Source: Caulobacter sp. S45 (GTDB lineage: Bacteria > Pseudomonadota > Alphaproteobacteria > Caulobacterales > Caulobacteraceae). Taken from it: a DNA stretch of 50,588 nucleotides. Made by a program: the position numbers and the translations under genes. The stretch is taken from assembly GCF_903642205.1 (NCBI RefSeq), contig NZ_CAHJWH010000005.1:1-50588 (forward strand). Reading direction: 5' to 3'. The notes under the pieces were generated by a model, which did not search any database, was not told where the DNA came from, and was given only the letters and a program-made list of their open reading frames with translations. Position 1 is the stretch's first letter. Every line of letters starts with the position of its first letter. Shown here in pieces: positions 1 to 9,523 of this stretch.

Positions 1-727
1 GCCGCCACGATCTCATCGACCAGGGCGGAGCCCACCACCGCCGCATCCGCCACTCGGGCGATGGCGGCGGCGCGCTCGGGCGTGCGGATGCCGAAGCCCA
101 CCGCCACCGGCAGCCCGGTGGCCACGCGCACCCGCTCCACCGCCGGCGCGACGGAGGCCGCGTCCGCCTCCTTGCCCCCGGTTACCCCCGCCACCGAGAC
201 ATAGTAGACGAAGCCGCCAGTGCGGTGCGCCACCACCTTCAGCCTCTCGGCGTCGGTTGTGGGGGTGGCCAGGCGGATGAGGTGCATCCCCTGCGCCTCC
301 AGGGCGTCGGACAGGGGGTCGGCCTCCTCCGGCGGGCAGTCCACCACGATCAGGCCGTCCACCCCCGCCTCCGCCGCATCGCGGGCGAAGCGGGGGAAGC
401 CATAGGCCTCCAGGTTGTTCAGATAGCCCATCAGCACGATGGGCGTGGCGTTGTCGCCCTGGCGGAAGTCGCGCACCAGCTCGATCGTGCCCCTCAGCCG
501 CATGCCGCCGGCGAGCGCCCTCTGCGCGGCGCGCTGGATGGGGACGCCCTCGGCCATGGGGTCGGAGAAGGGAAAGCCCAGTTCGATGATGTCCGCCCCC
601 GCCCCGGGCAGGCCGCGTAGGATATCCAGCGAGGTCGCGCGGTCCGGGTCGCCCGCCATGACGTAGGCGATGAAGGCGGCGCGCCCCTCACGCCTCAGGG
701 CGGCGAAGCGCACGTCGATGCGGTTGG

Positions 728-731
<4 letters not shown>
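1..731 (-). CDS. trpA: Tryptophan synthase alpha subunit, C-terminus cut by window edge
   Basis: TrpA cleaves indole-3-glycerol phosphate to indole and glyceraldehyde 3-phosphate and passes indole through a tunnel to TrpB; it is cytoplasmic. About 243 codons are present; the family is about 270 aa, so the last ~30 residues lie left of the window. The N-terminus reads [20 protein letters not shown]. The GDPD segment follows, then [14 protein letters not shown], which carries the catalytic Glu and Asp of the family. VGFGI and VGSALVDEI near the C-terminal end are phosphate-site motifs. The start is a TTG at 729-731 that overlaps the trpB TGA stop (TTGA), which implies translational coupling. 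No ATG lies nearby that would keep the conserved N-terminus. Identification is secure; the exact start is inferred from the overlap. Confidence 0.96.
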
Positions 732-1966
<1,235 letters not shown>

Positions 1967-2010
1967 GCTCTTGGGAACCCGCGGGGCCTCCGGGCGATCC
2001 GCCGCCGTCC

Positions 2011-2655
2011 TCAGGCTCTGCGGACGGCCTCCAGGAAGGCCCGGATCAACGCAGGGTCTTTAACGCCCGGAGCGCGCTCCACGCCAGAGGAAACGTCCAC
2101 CCGGGAGGCCCCCGACGCCGCCACGGCCGCCGCCACGTTGCCCGCCTCCAGCCCCCCCGCCAGGAACCAGGGGCATGCGAAGGTCCACCCAGCGAGGATC
2201 GAGGCATCGAATCCTGCCCCGTTGCCCCCGGGCAGGATTGCGTCCGCAGATGGCTTGGCGTCGAACATCAGCTGGTCGGCCACGTCCTCAAACGCCCGCG
2301 CGGCCTCCAGGTCGGCGGGCTCCGACACCCGCAGCGCCCGGATCACCCCGACCCCGGTGCGCGCCCGCACCCCGGCCACCCGCGCAGGCGTCTCGTTTCC
2401 GTGCAGCTGGATCAACTCGGGCGCGAGCGTGGCCATGATCGCATCCAGCTCGGCGTCCGATGCCTCCACCGTCACCGCGACCGCCTTCACCCCCGCGGCC
2501 CGCGCGGGACGGGCGAGTTCGGCCGCCTGTGCGGGCGCGAGGTTGCGCGGGCTCTTGGTGAAGAACACGAACCCCACATAGGCCGCTCCCCCCTCCACAG
2601 CCGCCTGGACGTCCTCGGGCGTGGATAGGCCGCAGATCTTGGTGGCGACGGGCAT
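2011..2655 (-). CDS. trpF: Phosphoribosylanthranilate isomerase
   Basis: TrpF converts N-(5-phosphoribosyl)anthranilate to the deoxyribulose derivative, the third step of tryptophan synthesis, in the cytoplasm. I chose ATG 2655, giving 214 aa beginning [20 protein letters not shown]. This is where the family starts: the catalytic cysteine is in KICG. The reading frame stays open upstream to 2745, but that extension has no family sequence. An AAGGAAG stretch lies about 12 nt upstream of the chosen [24 protein letters not shown] and DVSSGVE are the other family blocks, the last including the phosphate-binding C-terminal loop. It is the first gene of the trpFBA operon and is divergent from the small membrane-protein gene at 2768. 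Confidence 0.95.
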   Translation of the reverse strand: MPVATKICGLSTPEDVQAAVEGGAAYVGFVFFTKSPRNLAPAQAAELARPARAAGVKAVAVTVEASDAELDAIMATLAPELIQLHGNETPARVAGVRARTGVGVIRALRVSEPADLEAARAFEDVADQLMFDAKPSADAILPGGNGAGFDASILAGWTFACPWFLAGGLEAGNVAAAVAASGASRVDVSSGVERAPGVKDPALIRAFLEAVRRA

Positions 2656-2767
2656 GGGTGGAGTCGGCTTCCTTAAGGACGCGTGCGCCGGCGGCATGCG
2701 GCCATCTGTGGGGTCGACTTGCACCACCAGTCGGCTAGTGTTCAACGCAGAATCAAGGAGCCTGGGT
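2656..2767. promoter_or_regulatory. Divergent promoter region between trpF and the DUF6356-like gene
   Basis: This 112 bp gap must hold the promoter of the leftward trp operon and probably that of the rightward gene at 2768. On the plus strand TTGCACC is followed after 8 nt by GCTAGTGT. That resembles the Caulobacter housekeeping pattern (TTGACG then GCTANAWC), but the spacing is short, so I do not call exact elements. The plus-strand ribosome binding site AAGGAG is at 2755-2760. I saw no trp attenuator: no leader peptide rich in Trp codons and no terminator hairpin. Confidence 0.4.
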
Positions 2768-3016
2768 TTGGAAAGGCTGTTTCTCTCCCACCCGCGCTCG
2801 GTAGGCGAGACCTATTTCGAGCATCAACGGGCGGCGCTCGGGGTGGCGGCGGTCCTCTTGGGGGCCTTTGTGGCCTGCCTGGTCCACGCCATCGTGCCGC
2901 ATCTGTTCCAGGCCACCGCGAGCGAAAAGATCAACAGGCTCCACCTGCAGCTGTCGGAGCGTCGGCGGTCGGCGCTTCTGGATGCGGGTCCACGCCACGG
3001 CGAGCGCATCGTCTGA
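2768..3016 (+). CDS. Small DUF6356-like membrane protein
   Basis: This 82 aa protein begins (M)ERLFLSHPRSVGETYFEHQR. One hydrophobic segment (about residues 21-40) is followed by a charged C-terminal tail. The opening LFLSHPRSVGETYxEH followed by ACLVHAxVPxLF is a pattern I associate with DUF6356, short alphaproteobacterial inner-membrane proteins of unknown function. The start is decided by the ribosome binding site: AAGGAG at 2755-2760 sits 7 nt before TTG 2768, and the conserved sequence begins exactly there. The frame is open further upstream to 2621, but that stretch has no family sequence and would overlap trpF. I infer no function. Confidence 0.75.
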   Translation: MERLFLSHPRSVGETYFEHQRAALGVAAVLLGAFVACLVHAIVPHLFQATASEKINRLHLQLSERRRSALLDAGPRHGERIV

Positions 3017-3051
3017 GCCTCGGCGACGGGGTTGCGGGTCGGCGGGCGGGA

Positions 3052-4152
3052 TTGGACCGCAAATCCGCATCGTCGGCCCCGTATGGGATCGCATCAAGGC
3101 TGAGGGCGAGCGGTCGGTCCGCACCCTTCCGCCGTGTGGTGGCGGTCTGCAATGGGCCGAACCCCTCGTTCGACTACTATCTGGCGCCTCGGCTCGCCGC
3201 CGCGACTGGACTGGACGTCACGCTGGCCGAGCTTCGGCGGCCCTGGGCGCTGAAGGACGACGCCCTGGACGACGCCCTGGTCCTGTTCTGCCGCTACGTC
3301 AGCGCGAGCTGGCTGGGGCGGCTGGAGCGCCGCCCGCCATCCGCCTGCGCCCTGTTCCTGGATGACGACTTGGCAGCCTTGGCCATCGACCCGGCCACGC
3401 CCCCCGCCTACCGCCGACGGGTCTGGCGTTGGGGGCCCTCGCAGTGGCCGAGCCTGGCGCGCCGGCTGCACTGCCTGATGGTCTCCACCCCTGTGCTGGC
3501 GGAGCGGTTCGCCGGCTGTGGGCCCGTGGTGCTGCCGCCGCTGGCGGGGACTGACGAGCTGCGTCTCCGGTCTTCGGGACACTTCGAGGCGCCGAAATTC
3601 GGCTTCCACGCCACAGCCGTCCACGTCGCCGAACACCGATGGCTTGCACCGATCGTTCGGGCGGTCCTGGACGCGACGCCCGGCTTGCAGGTCGAGGTGG
3701 TGGCCAACGGTTCGGCGGCTCGGTTTTGGGACCATCCGCGGGTCCACGTGGCGCCCCAGAGGCCTTGGCCCGAATACAAGGCGCGACAGCTGGACGGGGC
3801 GCTGGACCTGCTGCTGGCGCCGCTGCTCCCGGGACGCGCCAACCAGGCCCGGGCGGCGGTCAAGCGCATCGACGCGGCGCGGGTGGGGGCCGCCCTGGTC
3901 GTGTCTGACGCGGAGATCTATGGCGTGACCCGGGCGGAGCGGGAGGAGGGCATGCACCTGCCCCTGGACGCGAACGCCTGGATCGAAGGGCTGACGGCGC
4001 TGGCCGGGTCTCCGGACCGGCTGCGCCGTCTGGCGGCGCTGAACCGCCAAGTGCTGTCGGAGGAAAGGTCGCGGGCCAGGCCCCTGGTGGAGCCCGCCGG
4101 AGCGGAAGGTTGGTGGCGGCTATCCTCGCAGGACGAGCCGGGCCCAGCCTAG
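3052..4152 (+). CDS. Putative capsule-region glycosyltransferase (GT-B-like)
   Basis: A protein of about 366 aa from TTG 3052, or about 338 aa if GTG 3136 is used; neither start has a clear ribosome binding site. The core begins VVAVCNGPNPSFDYYLAPRL, a Rossmann-like beta strand followed by a glycine/asparagine loop, as in GT-B glycosyltransferases. A second half begins at KFGFHATAVHVAEHRWLAP, and VEVVANGSAARFW resembles the second Rossmann domain. The C-terminal region (GAALVVSDAEIYG) would fall at the donor site. I do not recognise a CAZy family, so glycosyltransferase is an inference from fold-like patterns and from context: it lies next to kpsC. Its last 33 nt overlap the end of kpsC tail-to-tail (4120-4152). 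Confidence 0.6.
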   Translation: MDRKSASSAPYGIASRLRASGRSAPFRRVVAVCNGPNPSFDYYLAPRLAAATGLDVTLAELRRPWALKDDALDDALVLFCRYVSASWLGRLERRPPSACALFLDDDLAALAIDPATPPAYRRRVWRWGPSQWPSLARRLHCLMVSTPVLAERFAGCGPVVLPPLAGTDELRLRSSGHFEAPKFGFHATAVHVAEHRWLAPIVRAVLDATPGLQVEVVANGSAARFWDHPRVHVAPQRPWPEYKARQLDGALDLLLAPLLPGRANQARAAVKRIDAARVGAALVVSDAEIYGVTRAEREEGMHLPLDANAWIEGLTALAGSPDRLRRLAALNRQVLSEERSRARPLVEPAGAEGWWRLSSQDEPGPA

Positions 4153-6153
4153 CAGGCGCCCGGCGTTCCACACGGCCTGCATCTTTGCGGGCGCGCCCTG
4201 CTGCAGCAGGTCTACGGCGTCCTCCGCCTCGATCGGCAGGCCCGTCCGGGGATCGACATAGAGCGGATAGAGCAGCAGCGCCGCCGCCACCAGGGCGTCC
4301 AGGACCAAGGGCCGCCTGGCGCGCGGCCATGCCAGGCTGTCCTGGGTGAGGCCGAGGCCGGCATAGAAGGGAAGGCCGTAGGTCGCCACCTTGCGCCCTC
4401 GCAGCAGCGCTTCGAAGCCCAGGAGAGAGGTGAGGGTGTGGACCTCGTCGGCGACCTGCAGCGCCGCCGATGCGCTCCAGCCGTCCAGGACCATGTCGGC
4501 GGCGGCCACGGCGTCCGCACGCGGGACCCGGCCCGGCCGATGGCCGCTCTCCACCTCCGGATGGGGCTTGTAGAGGATGCGCGCATCGGGGTGCGCGGCG
4601 CGGACGGCGCGCAGCAGGTCGAGGTTGCGGGAGAGGCCAGGCGCGCTCCATCGGATGGAGCCGTTCGTCTCCACCTGACCTGGAACAAGCACGACACGCC
4701 GGCTGTCGGGGATGAAGTCGTGCGCGACGCCGGCCAGGTCGTACTTGCCAGGGCCGGTGTCGACCAGCCGGCCGCGCAGCCGGGCCGCTCGCTCGAGCAG
4801 CGCCGGCGTGAACGTCGTCTCCGCCAGGATCCGCTCCAAACGGCTGTCAGCACGGGTGTCGTGATAGATGCCGACATCGTCCAGGACGAAAGACACGGCC
4901 TGGCGGAAGTCGGACCCGAGCCCGAGGGATCGAAGGAAGCCGTCCTCCATCCGCAGCAAGGGCAGGCGCAGCCCGCCCGCCCGGTCGGCCAGCCCGGCAG
5001 GCTCCCGAGGCGCCCAGACCGCCACCGCCGCGCCAGCCTGCGCCGCCCAGCCGAGGGCGCGCCGCTCCGATCCCTGGAAGCGCACCTCGCGGGCCGCCCG
5101 CTGGAGGAAGGGCAGGAGCTGGGGGCGTTTCCAATGCTGCAGTCCGAGCGCCACGATCCGCTCTCGCCCGGGCCTGCGGCGGGCGGCGACCAGGCGGCGC
5201 CCCGTGATCAGTCCGTCGCAGGCGACGCCCCGGACGGGATCGAGGTAACGGGGATAGCGATGGTAGGCGGCGGCGAAGACCTGCTCCAGGCTTGGCCGGG
5301 CCCGGCGGCGAGCGCTCGCCAGGTGGTCCTGCGTCAGGCCCCAGCCGGCATAGAAGGGCAGGCCGAAGCAGCTTACCGCCGCGCCTGCGACCAGGGCCTC
5401 GAAGCCCCCCAGGCTGGTGACGGTATAGACGCGCAACGCCCGGCGAGCCTGCTCGGGCCAGTTCGCCCCCTGCGAGTCGAGCTCCACGCCCCGCCGGTGG
5501 GCCAGCTCGGTCAGATAGGCGCGGCGTCGCCCGGCGATGACGTCCGGATGGGTTCGGACGAGCACGCGCGCGCCGGGGTTCTCGGTTATGGCGGCGTCGA
5601 GCATGGCCTCGAACGTCTCCACGCCGGCCCCGCCGGCGGAAACGGAGATGTCGCCGCGGGTCTGGTCCAGCACGTACACGGTCGAAGGCGTGGAGGTTTT
5701 GCTTCCGCCGTGGAGTGGCGCGTCCTCATTGTACTTGGTCAGCCGCTCGGCGCGCACCAGCTGGAGCAGCTCGAGGGCGTTGGGGCCCGGTTCGAGCCCC
5801 GCCTCGATCAGGGCTTCCAGACGGGAGGGCGTGGAGGCGTCGTAATGGACGCCCACGTCGTCGACCAGCAGGCTCCAGGGCTGCGCGCCGGTCACGCCCA
5901 GGCCGGCCGAACGCAGGAAGCCGTCCTCAAGCGCCAGATAGGGCAGACCCAGCCGGGCCGCCTCCTTCCGGGCGCGGGACGCGGTGGGGCGATGGCCCCA
6001 GCCGGCGATCGCCGCAAGCTCGCCCACGCCGCGTCCGACCATGCCGACCGGTTCGCCCCAGGGCTCCAGGAAAACCGAAAGTCCGGGCGTGCGAAGCAGC
6101 TTCCGCGAGAAGACGCCGACCTTGGCCCGTCGCGAGCCCGAAACCGGCGTCAC
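4120..6153 (-). CDS. kpsC: Two-module KpsC-type capsule beta-Kdo transferase
   Basis: KpsC extends the short poly-Kdo linker that joins group 2-type capsules to a lipid anchor on the cytoplasmic face of the inner membrane. The 677 aa protein holds two related modules, as in the E. coli enzyme. The N-module has LEDGFLRSAGLG at ~75-86, LVDDVGVHYDA, and VLVRTHPDV. The C-module has RMEDGFLRSLGLGSDF at ~401-416, VVLVPGQVE, LYKPHPEVESGHR and the closing GFEALLRGRKVATYGLPFYAG. The family assigns each module its own Kdo linkage (CAZy GT99 and GT107). The start is GTG 6153, overlapping the TGA of the upstream glycosyltransferase gene, so the two are translationally coupled. Kdo-transferase activity is family knowledge; the acceptor lipid here is unknown. 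Confidence 0.92.
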   Translation of the reverse strand: MTPVSGSRRAKVGVFSRKLLRTPGLSVFLEPWGEPVGMVGRGVGELAAIAGWGHRPTASRARKEAARLGLPYLALEDGFLRSAGLGVTGAQPWSLLVDDVGVHYDASTPSRLEALIEAGLEPGPNALELLQLVRAERLTKYNEDAPLHGGSKTSTPSTVYVLDQTRGDISVSAGGAGVETFEAMLDAAITENPGARVLVRTHPDVIAGRRRAYLTELAHRRGVELDSQGANWPEQARRALRVYTVTSLGGFEALVAGAAVSCFGLPFYAGWGLTQDHLASARRRARPSLEQVFAAAYHRYPRYLDPVRGVACDGLITGRRLVAARRRPGRERIVALGLQHWKRPQLLPFLQRAAREVRFQGSERRALGWAAQAGAAVAVWAPREPAGLADRAGGLRLPLLRMEDGFLRSLGLGSDFRQAVSFVLDDVGIYHDTRADSRLERILAETTFTPALLERAARLRGRLVDTGPGKYDLAGVAHDFIPDSRRVVLVPGQVETNGSIRWSAPGLSRNLDLLRAVRAAHPDARILYKPHPEVESGHRPGRVPRADAVAAADMVLDGWSASAALQVADEVHTLTSLLGFEALLRGRKVATYGLPFYAGLGLTQDSLAWPRARRPLVLDALVAAALLLYPLYVDPRTGLPIEAEDAVDLLQQGAPAKMQAVWNAGRLLGWARLVLRG

Positions 6154-7628
6154 CGCTCCGCGTCCTGCAGGAACTCGGCCCGGAGCGCCATGAGCGTGTC
6201 CAGCAGGGCGGAGGCGTCCTCGTGCAGAGCGTAGGGCAGCAATCGTCCGGTGGAGAGCCGGCGCAGCCGGGCGGCGATGGCGCCGATGTCGAAAGCGATG
6301 GCGAACAGGCCGTGGCGCAGCACGTGGGTCAGGGTGAACGACCAGGTCTCCGGCCAGATGGCCGGAAAGAAGGTGGCGTGGGGCGCTATCTGGTCCAGCA
6401 GCTCGGCCACCTGACCCTCGGCATACCGCCCGTGCACGGCGACGCCTTCGCGGCGCAGGGCGCGTGCGCCCGAACTGTCGCCGAGCAGGGTCAGTCGGAT
6501 CGGCGCGCCGGTGAGCCGTATGCGGCGGGCGAGCCGAAGCACCACGTCATAGCCCTTGGGCTGGTTGAGGCCGCCGAGAATGACCAGGTGCAGGGCTTCT
6601 CCGGCGAGCAGGCGAGGCCTTGCCGGGAGCGTCGCCGGGTCCGCCTCAGGCTCCCAGACCTCGATCGCGACGTCTTTGAAGACGCGCTGCAGGCGAGTCG
6701 CCAGATCAGTGCTCGGCGCACTGACCCGCACGGCGCCGGTGAGCAGTTCGTTCGCTCCCGCCCGCCATGACTGCCTCGCCGCGCCTCCCGGGCAACCTGC
6801 ACAGGCTCGGTCCGGCAGATCGCAGAAGCGGCCTTCCGCATCCACCAGGTTCACGCGCGGACAGGCCAGATAATAGTCGTGCAGCAGGACCTCGTACTCC
6901 AGTCCCAGGCCGGACGCCCACGCCTTGGCCCAGGCGAAGGCGCCCGGCGGGAGGTCGATCAGGTGGTTGAACACCACGCGTTCGACGCGAAGGGACGCCA
7001 TCAGGTCGGCGCTGTCCTTCGACAGCAGTTGAGAGCGCTGCGTCCCGTCTGCGTCGGCGATCACATACAGCGGCCGCCGCGCGCCGATCCGGCGGGTCCG
7101 CAGCGGGCGAAAACCCTCCGCGACGAGGCGGGCCGAGTAGTGATCGAGATATCCCGTGCTGCCGCCGCCCCGGGCATGGTCCAGGATCAGGGCCGCCGGC
7201 CGATCGGGCGTCCCGACCAGGGCGAGCGAGGGCGCCGGCTCCCGTCCCGCACTGCGACCCGTCCTCAGATAATGCAGGTAGGGCGCTCCCGGCGGGACGC
7301 CGCGGCTGGACTGGCGGTAGTGACGCGGATCGAAGTGCAGGGCCGGCGAGAAGCCCTGGCGGTGTCCGAGCAGGAGGTAATGCAAGGCCGGGTCCCGGGC
7401 CGCCATTGCGGCGAACCGAGCCTTGTCGAACTGCAGAAGGTAGAAGTCCGGCTCGAAACAAGGCTCCAGCAGGCGAAGGTCGCGCGCGTGGATCGCTCGC
7501 AGCCGCGCGCGAAGCCAGGGTGGCCGGCCGAACACCAAGTCCCGAACAAGACCTCGCCACGACCGGACCAGGCGCTGGGTCGCCGGACGGCTCCAGCGGT
7601 CCAGTCCCCCTGACCCGCTCGCCCCCAT
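6150..7628 (-). CDS. Glycosyltransferase with N-terminal FD-x-Y repeats and GT4-like catalytic domain
   Basis: From ATG 7628 the protein is 492 aa; the frame is open up to 7703, but ATG 7628 precedes the first plausible domain. Residues ~60-150 carry short repeats of the form FxPxFYxxxF..DP.LHYLLxGxxxGxxP (FEPDFYLLQF, then FDPRHYRQSSRG with YLHYLRTGRSAGREPAP). Such repeats precede GT domains in many large surface-polysaccharide proteins. The catalytic part is GT4-like: LVILGGLNQPKGYDVVLRLA opens the second Rossmann domain, and FFPAIWPETWSFTLTHVLRHG fits the donor-binding ExFxxxxxE position in degenerate form. DLPDRACAGCPGG adds a small Cys pair typical of some GT4 enzymes. It is co-transcribed with kpsC (GTGA overlap) and shares its N-terminal repeat type with the divergent gene at 7770. 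Confidence 0.8.
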   Translation of the reverse strand: MGASGSGGLDRWSRPATQRLVRSWRGLVRDLVFGRPPWLRARLRAIHARDLRLLEPCFEPDFYLLQFDKARFAAMAARDPALHYLLLGHRQGFSPALHFDPRHYRQSSRGVPPGAPYLHYLRTGRSAGREPAPSLALVGTPDRPAALILDHARGGGSTGYLDHYSARLVAEGFRPLRTRRIGARRPLYVIADADGTQRSQLLSKDSADLMASLRVERVVFNHLIDLPPGAFAWAKAWASGLGLEYEVLLHDYYLACPRVNLVDAEGRFCDLPDRACAGCPGGAARQSWRAGANELLTGAVRVSAPSTDLATRLQRVFKDVAIEVWEPEADPATLPARPRLLAGEALHLVILGGLNQPKGYDVVLRLARRIRLTGAPIRLTLLGDSSGARALRREGVAVHGRYAEGQVAELLDQIAPHATFFPAIWPETWSFTLTHVLRHGLFAIAFDIGAIAARLRRLSTGRLLPYALHEDASALLDTLMALRAEFLQDAER

Positions 7629-7769
7629 GATCCGACGATGCCGCAGAACCCGCCTCCCCGCGACACACATAGGCTGCGCCTGGAACGGGCTCCAGTGGTA
7701 CACCGCCGCACGTCGAGTTGGTTCGGGGAAAGCAGGTCCTTGCCGCCGCGCTCCAGAAGTTTCCGCAGC
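7629..7769. promoter_or_regulatory. Divergent intergenic region of the glycan cluster
   Basis: These 141 bp separate two divergent glycosyltransferase genes and should contain both promoters, provided the start choices (7628 leftward, 7770 rightward) are right. I cannot point to convincing -35/-10 boxes. An open frame continues through this stretch on the plus strand from ATG 7638, so the rightward gene could be 44 codons longer and the gap only 9 bp. Confidence 0.3.
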
Positions 7770-9425
7770 ATGGCCGTCCGGTTGCGACGCCTCGTGCCGG
7801 TCCTGGCCGAGCGCCTCCGGCGCAAGCGGCCCGCCCTCGCGCGCGCGGGGATCGCCGCGCCGCTGATGCGGAGCCTGGCGGACCGCCTGCTGCGCTCCGG
7901 GCTGTTCGACGCTGCAGCCTATGCCCGCTCACTCGCCCGTCCGCAGGCCACTCCCCTGGCCTGCGCGCTCCACTATCTGCGGGAGCCTTCCCCGGCCGTG
8001 CAGGCGGCCCAGCCCCGGTTCGACGCCGCGCGCTACCGCGCCGCGAGCGGGCTAGGCGGTCGGGATGACCTGCTGACCTATTTCGCCGTCCGGGGTCGCC
8101 ACCCGGAGGCGGCGCTGGTCGGGTTCGATCCGGCCGCATACCTGCAGGCCAATCCCGACCTGAGGCTGCAGGGGTGCGACCCCATCCGCCATTACCTGCA
8201 GCGGGGCCGCTGGGAGAACCGCTGGTCTGCTGGACCCGAGCTCGAGCTCGAGGGCGATGGCCCGGACCCGAGCTGGATCGCAAGCCTGCAGCCAAAGACC
8301 GCCGCCCCTCCGCAGGTCTGGGTGATCGTGCCGGTGCATGACGCCCGAGCGAAGACGCTGCTATGCCTGCGCAGCCTCCTGAGCGCCGCCTGCGAGCTTC
8401 CCCACCGGGTTCTGGTGGTGGACGACGCCTCGTCCGACCCGCAGCTTCGGGCGGAACTGGCGGCGCTGGCGCAGATCGCCCGCATCGATCTGGTCACCAG
8501 CGACACCAACCTTGGCTTCTCCGCGGCCGTGAACCTCGGTCTGAAAACCTGCGCAGGCTGCGACGTCGTCCTGCTGAACAGTGACACGGAGGTTTTCGAC
8601 GGCTGGCTGGACCGGCTGCATCGGGTCGCCCGCTCACACGCGCGGGTCGGAACGGTGACGCCCTTGTCCAACTCGGCCACTATCCTCTCCTACCCGATCC
8701 AGCTGCGCGACAACCCCGCGCCGCTGGAGCTCGGCTGGGCGGCGCTCGACGGCATCTTCGCGAGCCGGAGCCATGCTCCCCTGGAGGCGCCCACGGCCGT
8801 CGGCTTCTGCATGTACATCACCCGGGCCTGCCTGGCGGAGACGGGCGGATTGGACGGCGAGGCTTTTCCGCACGGCTATGGCGAGGAGAACGACTTCTGC
8901 CTGCGCGCCGCCGCCGGGGGCTGGCGGCACATGGTCGCCGCCGACACCTTCGTGGCCCATCACGGAGCGGCCAGCTTTGGATCGCGTCGGCCGGGCCTTG
9001 TCGCGGCCGGATTGAAGATACTGTCGGCCCGCTATCCCCATTATCGCTCGCAGGTGGACGATTTCATCGCCCGCGATCCCCTGGCCGCGCTCCGCCTCGA
9101 TGCGGATGTCCTGCGGCAAAAGGCGCGCTACCCAGCTGGAACGGCCCTGCATTGTGTACGGGAGCGGCGCGAAACGGGCGGACTCCAGCTGGTCTTTGAT
9201 CCCACCCGGGGCGAACTGCTTCTCTTTAGTCCTTCAGCTCCCGTCATGCCCAATCTGCCCGCGCTGGATGTTCTGCGCCGTCCAGCTCAGGCAGCTGAAC
9301 TCTTGCGCCGACTGGGCGCCACCCGCCTGATGCTGCAGGATCAGCGCTGGATCGGACCTGAACGGACGCGTGCGTTGACCGAGCTCGCCCGCGGCTCAAA
9401 CCTTGAGATTTCGGCTGATGGCTGA
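7770..9425 (+). CDS. Family 2 glycosyltransferase with N-terminal FD-x-Y repeats
   Basis: The 551 aa protein starts at ATG 7770 (MAVRLRRLVPVLAERLRRK). Residues ~45-170 hold three short repeats; the clearest is FDPAAYLQANPDLRLQG followed by DPIRHYLQRGRWENR. The GT2 (GT-A) domain starts at VWVIVPVHDARAKTLLC (~187). The nucleotide-binding motif VVDDASSDPQ is at ~216, the DxD-type metal site lies in LLNSDTEVFDGWL at ~267-280, and the general-base region is HGYGEENDFCLRAA. This is the rhamnosyl/galactofuranosyl-like GT2 layout, but the sugar cannot be told from sequence. It heads the rightward run of glycan genes. Its N-terminal repeats match those of the divergent gene ending at 6150, which suggests a common scaffold or substrate. 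Confidence 0.88.
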   Translation: MAVRLRRLVPVLAERLRRKRPALARAGIAAPLMRSLADRLLRSGLFDAAAYARSLARPQATPLACALHYLREPSPAVQAAQPRFDAARYRAASGLGGRDDLLTYFAVRGRHPEAALVGFDPAAYLQANPDLRLQGCDPIRHYLQRGRWENRWSAGPELELEGDGPDPSWIASLQPKTAAPPQVWVIVPVHDARAKTLLCLRSLLSAACELPHRVLVVDDASSDPQLRAELAALAQIARIDLVTSDTNLGFSAAVNLGLKTCAGCDVVLLNSDTEVFDGWLDRLHRVARSHARVGTVTPLSNSATILSYPIQLRDNPAPLELGWAALDGIFASRSHAPLEAPTAVGFCMYITRACLAETGGLDGEAFPHGYGEENDFCLRAAAGGWRHMVAADTFVAHHGAASFGSRRPGLVAAGLKILSARYPHYRSQVDDFIARDPLAALRLDADVLRQKARYPAGTALHCVRERRETGGLQLVFDPTRGELLLFSPSAPVMPNLPALDVLRRPAQAAELLRRLGATRLMLQDQRWIGPERTRALTELARGSNLEISADG

Positions 9426-9523
9426 GCACACGATGCAAATTGACGCTGACGCGGCGCTGGGTCGCTGGGGTGGGTCCAAGCAGGTTGCCGCCAGGGCGCG
9501 GGCGGCCTAAGCCGGGACTCGCT

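Noticed and set aside
4438-6234. 598-codon plus-strand open frame opposite kpsC
   Set aside because: Antisense to a clearly recognised KpsC; no protein-like motifs.
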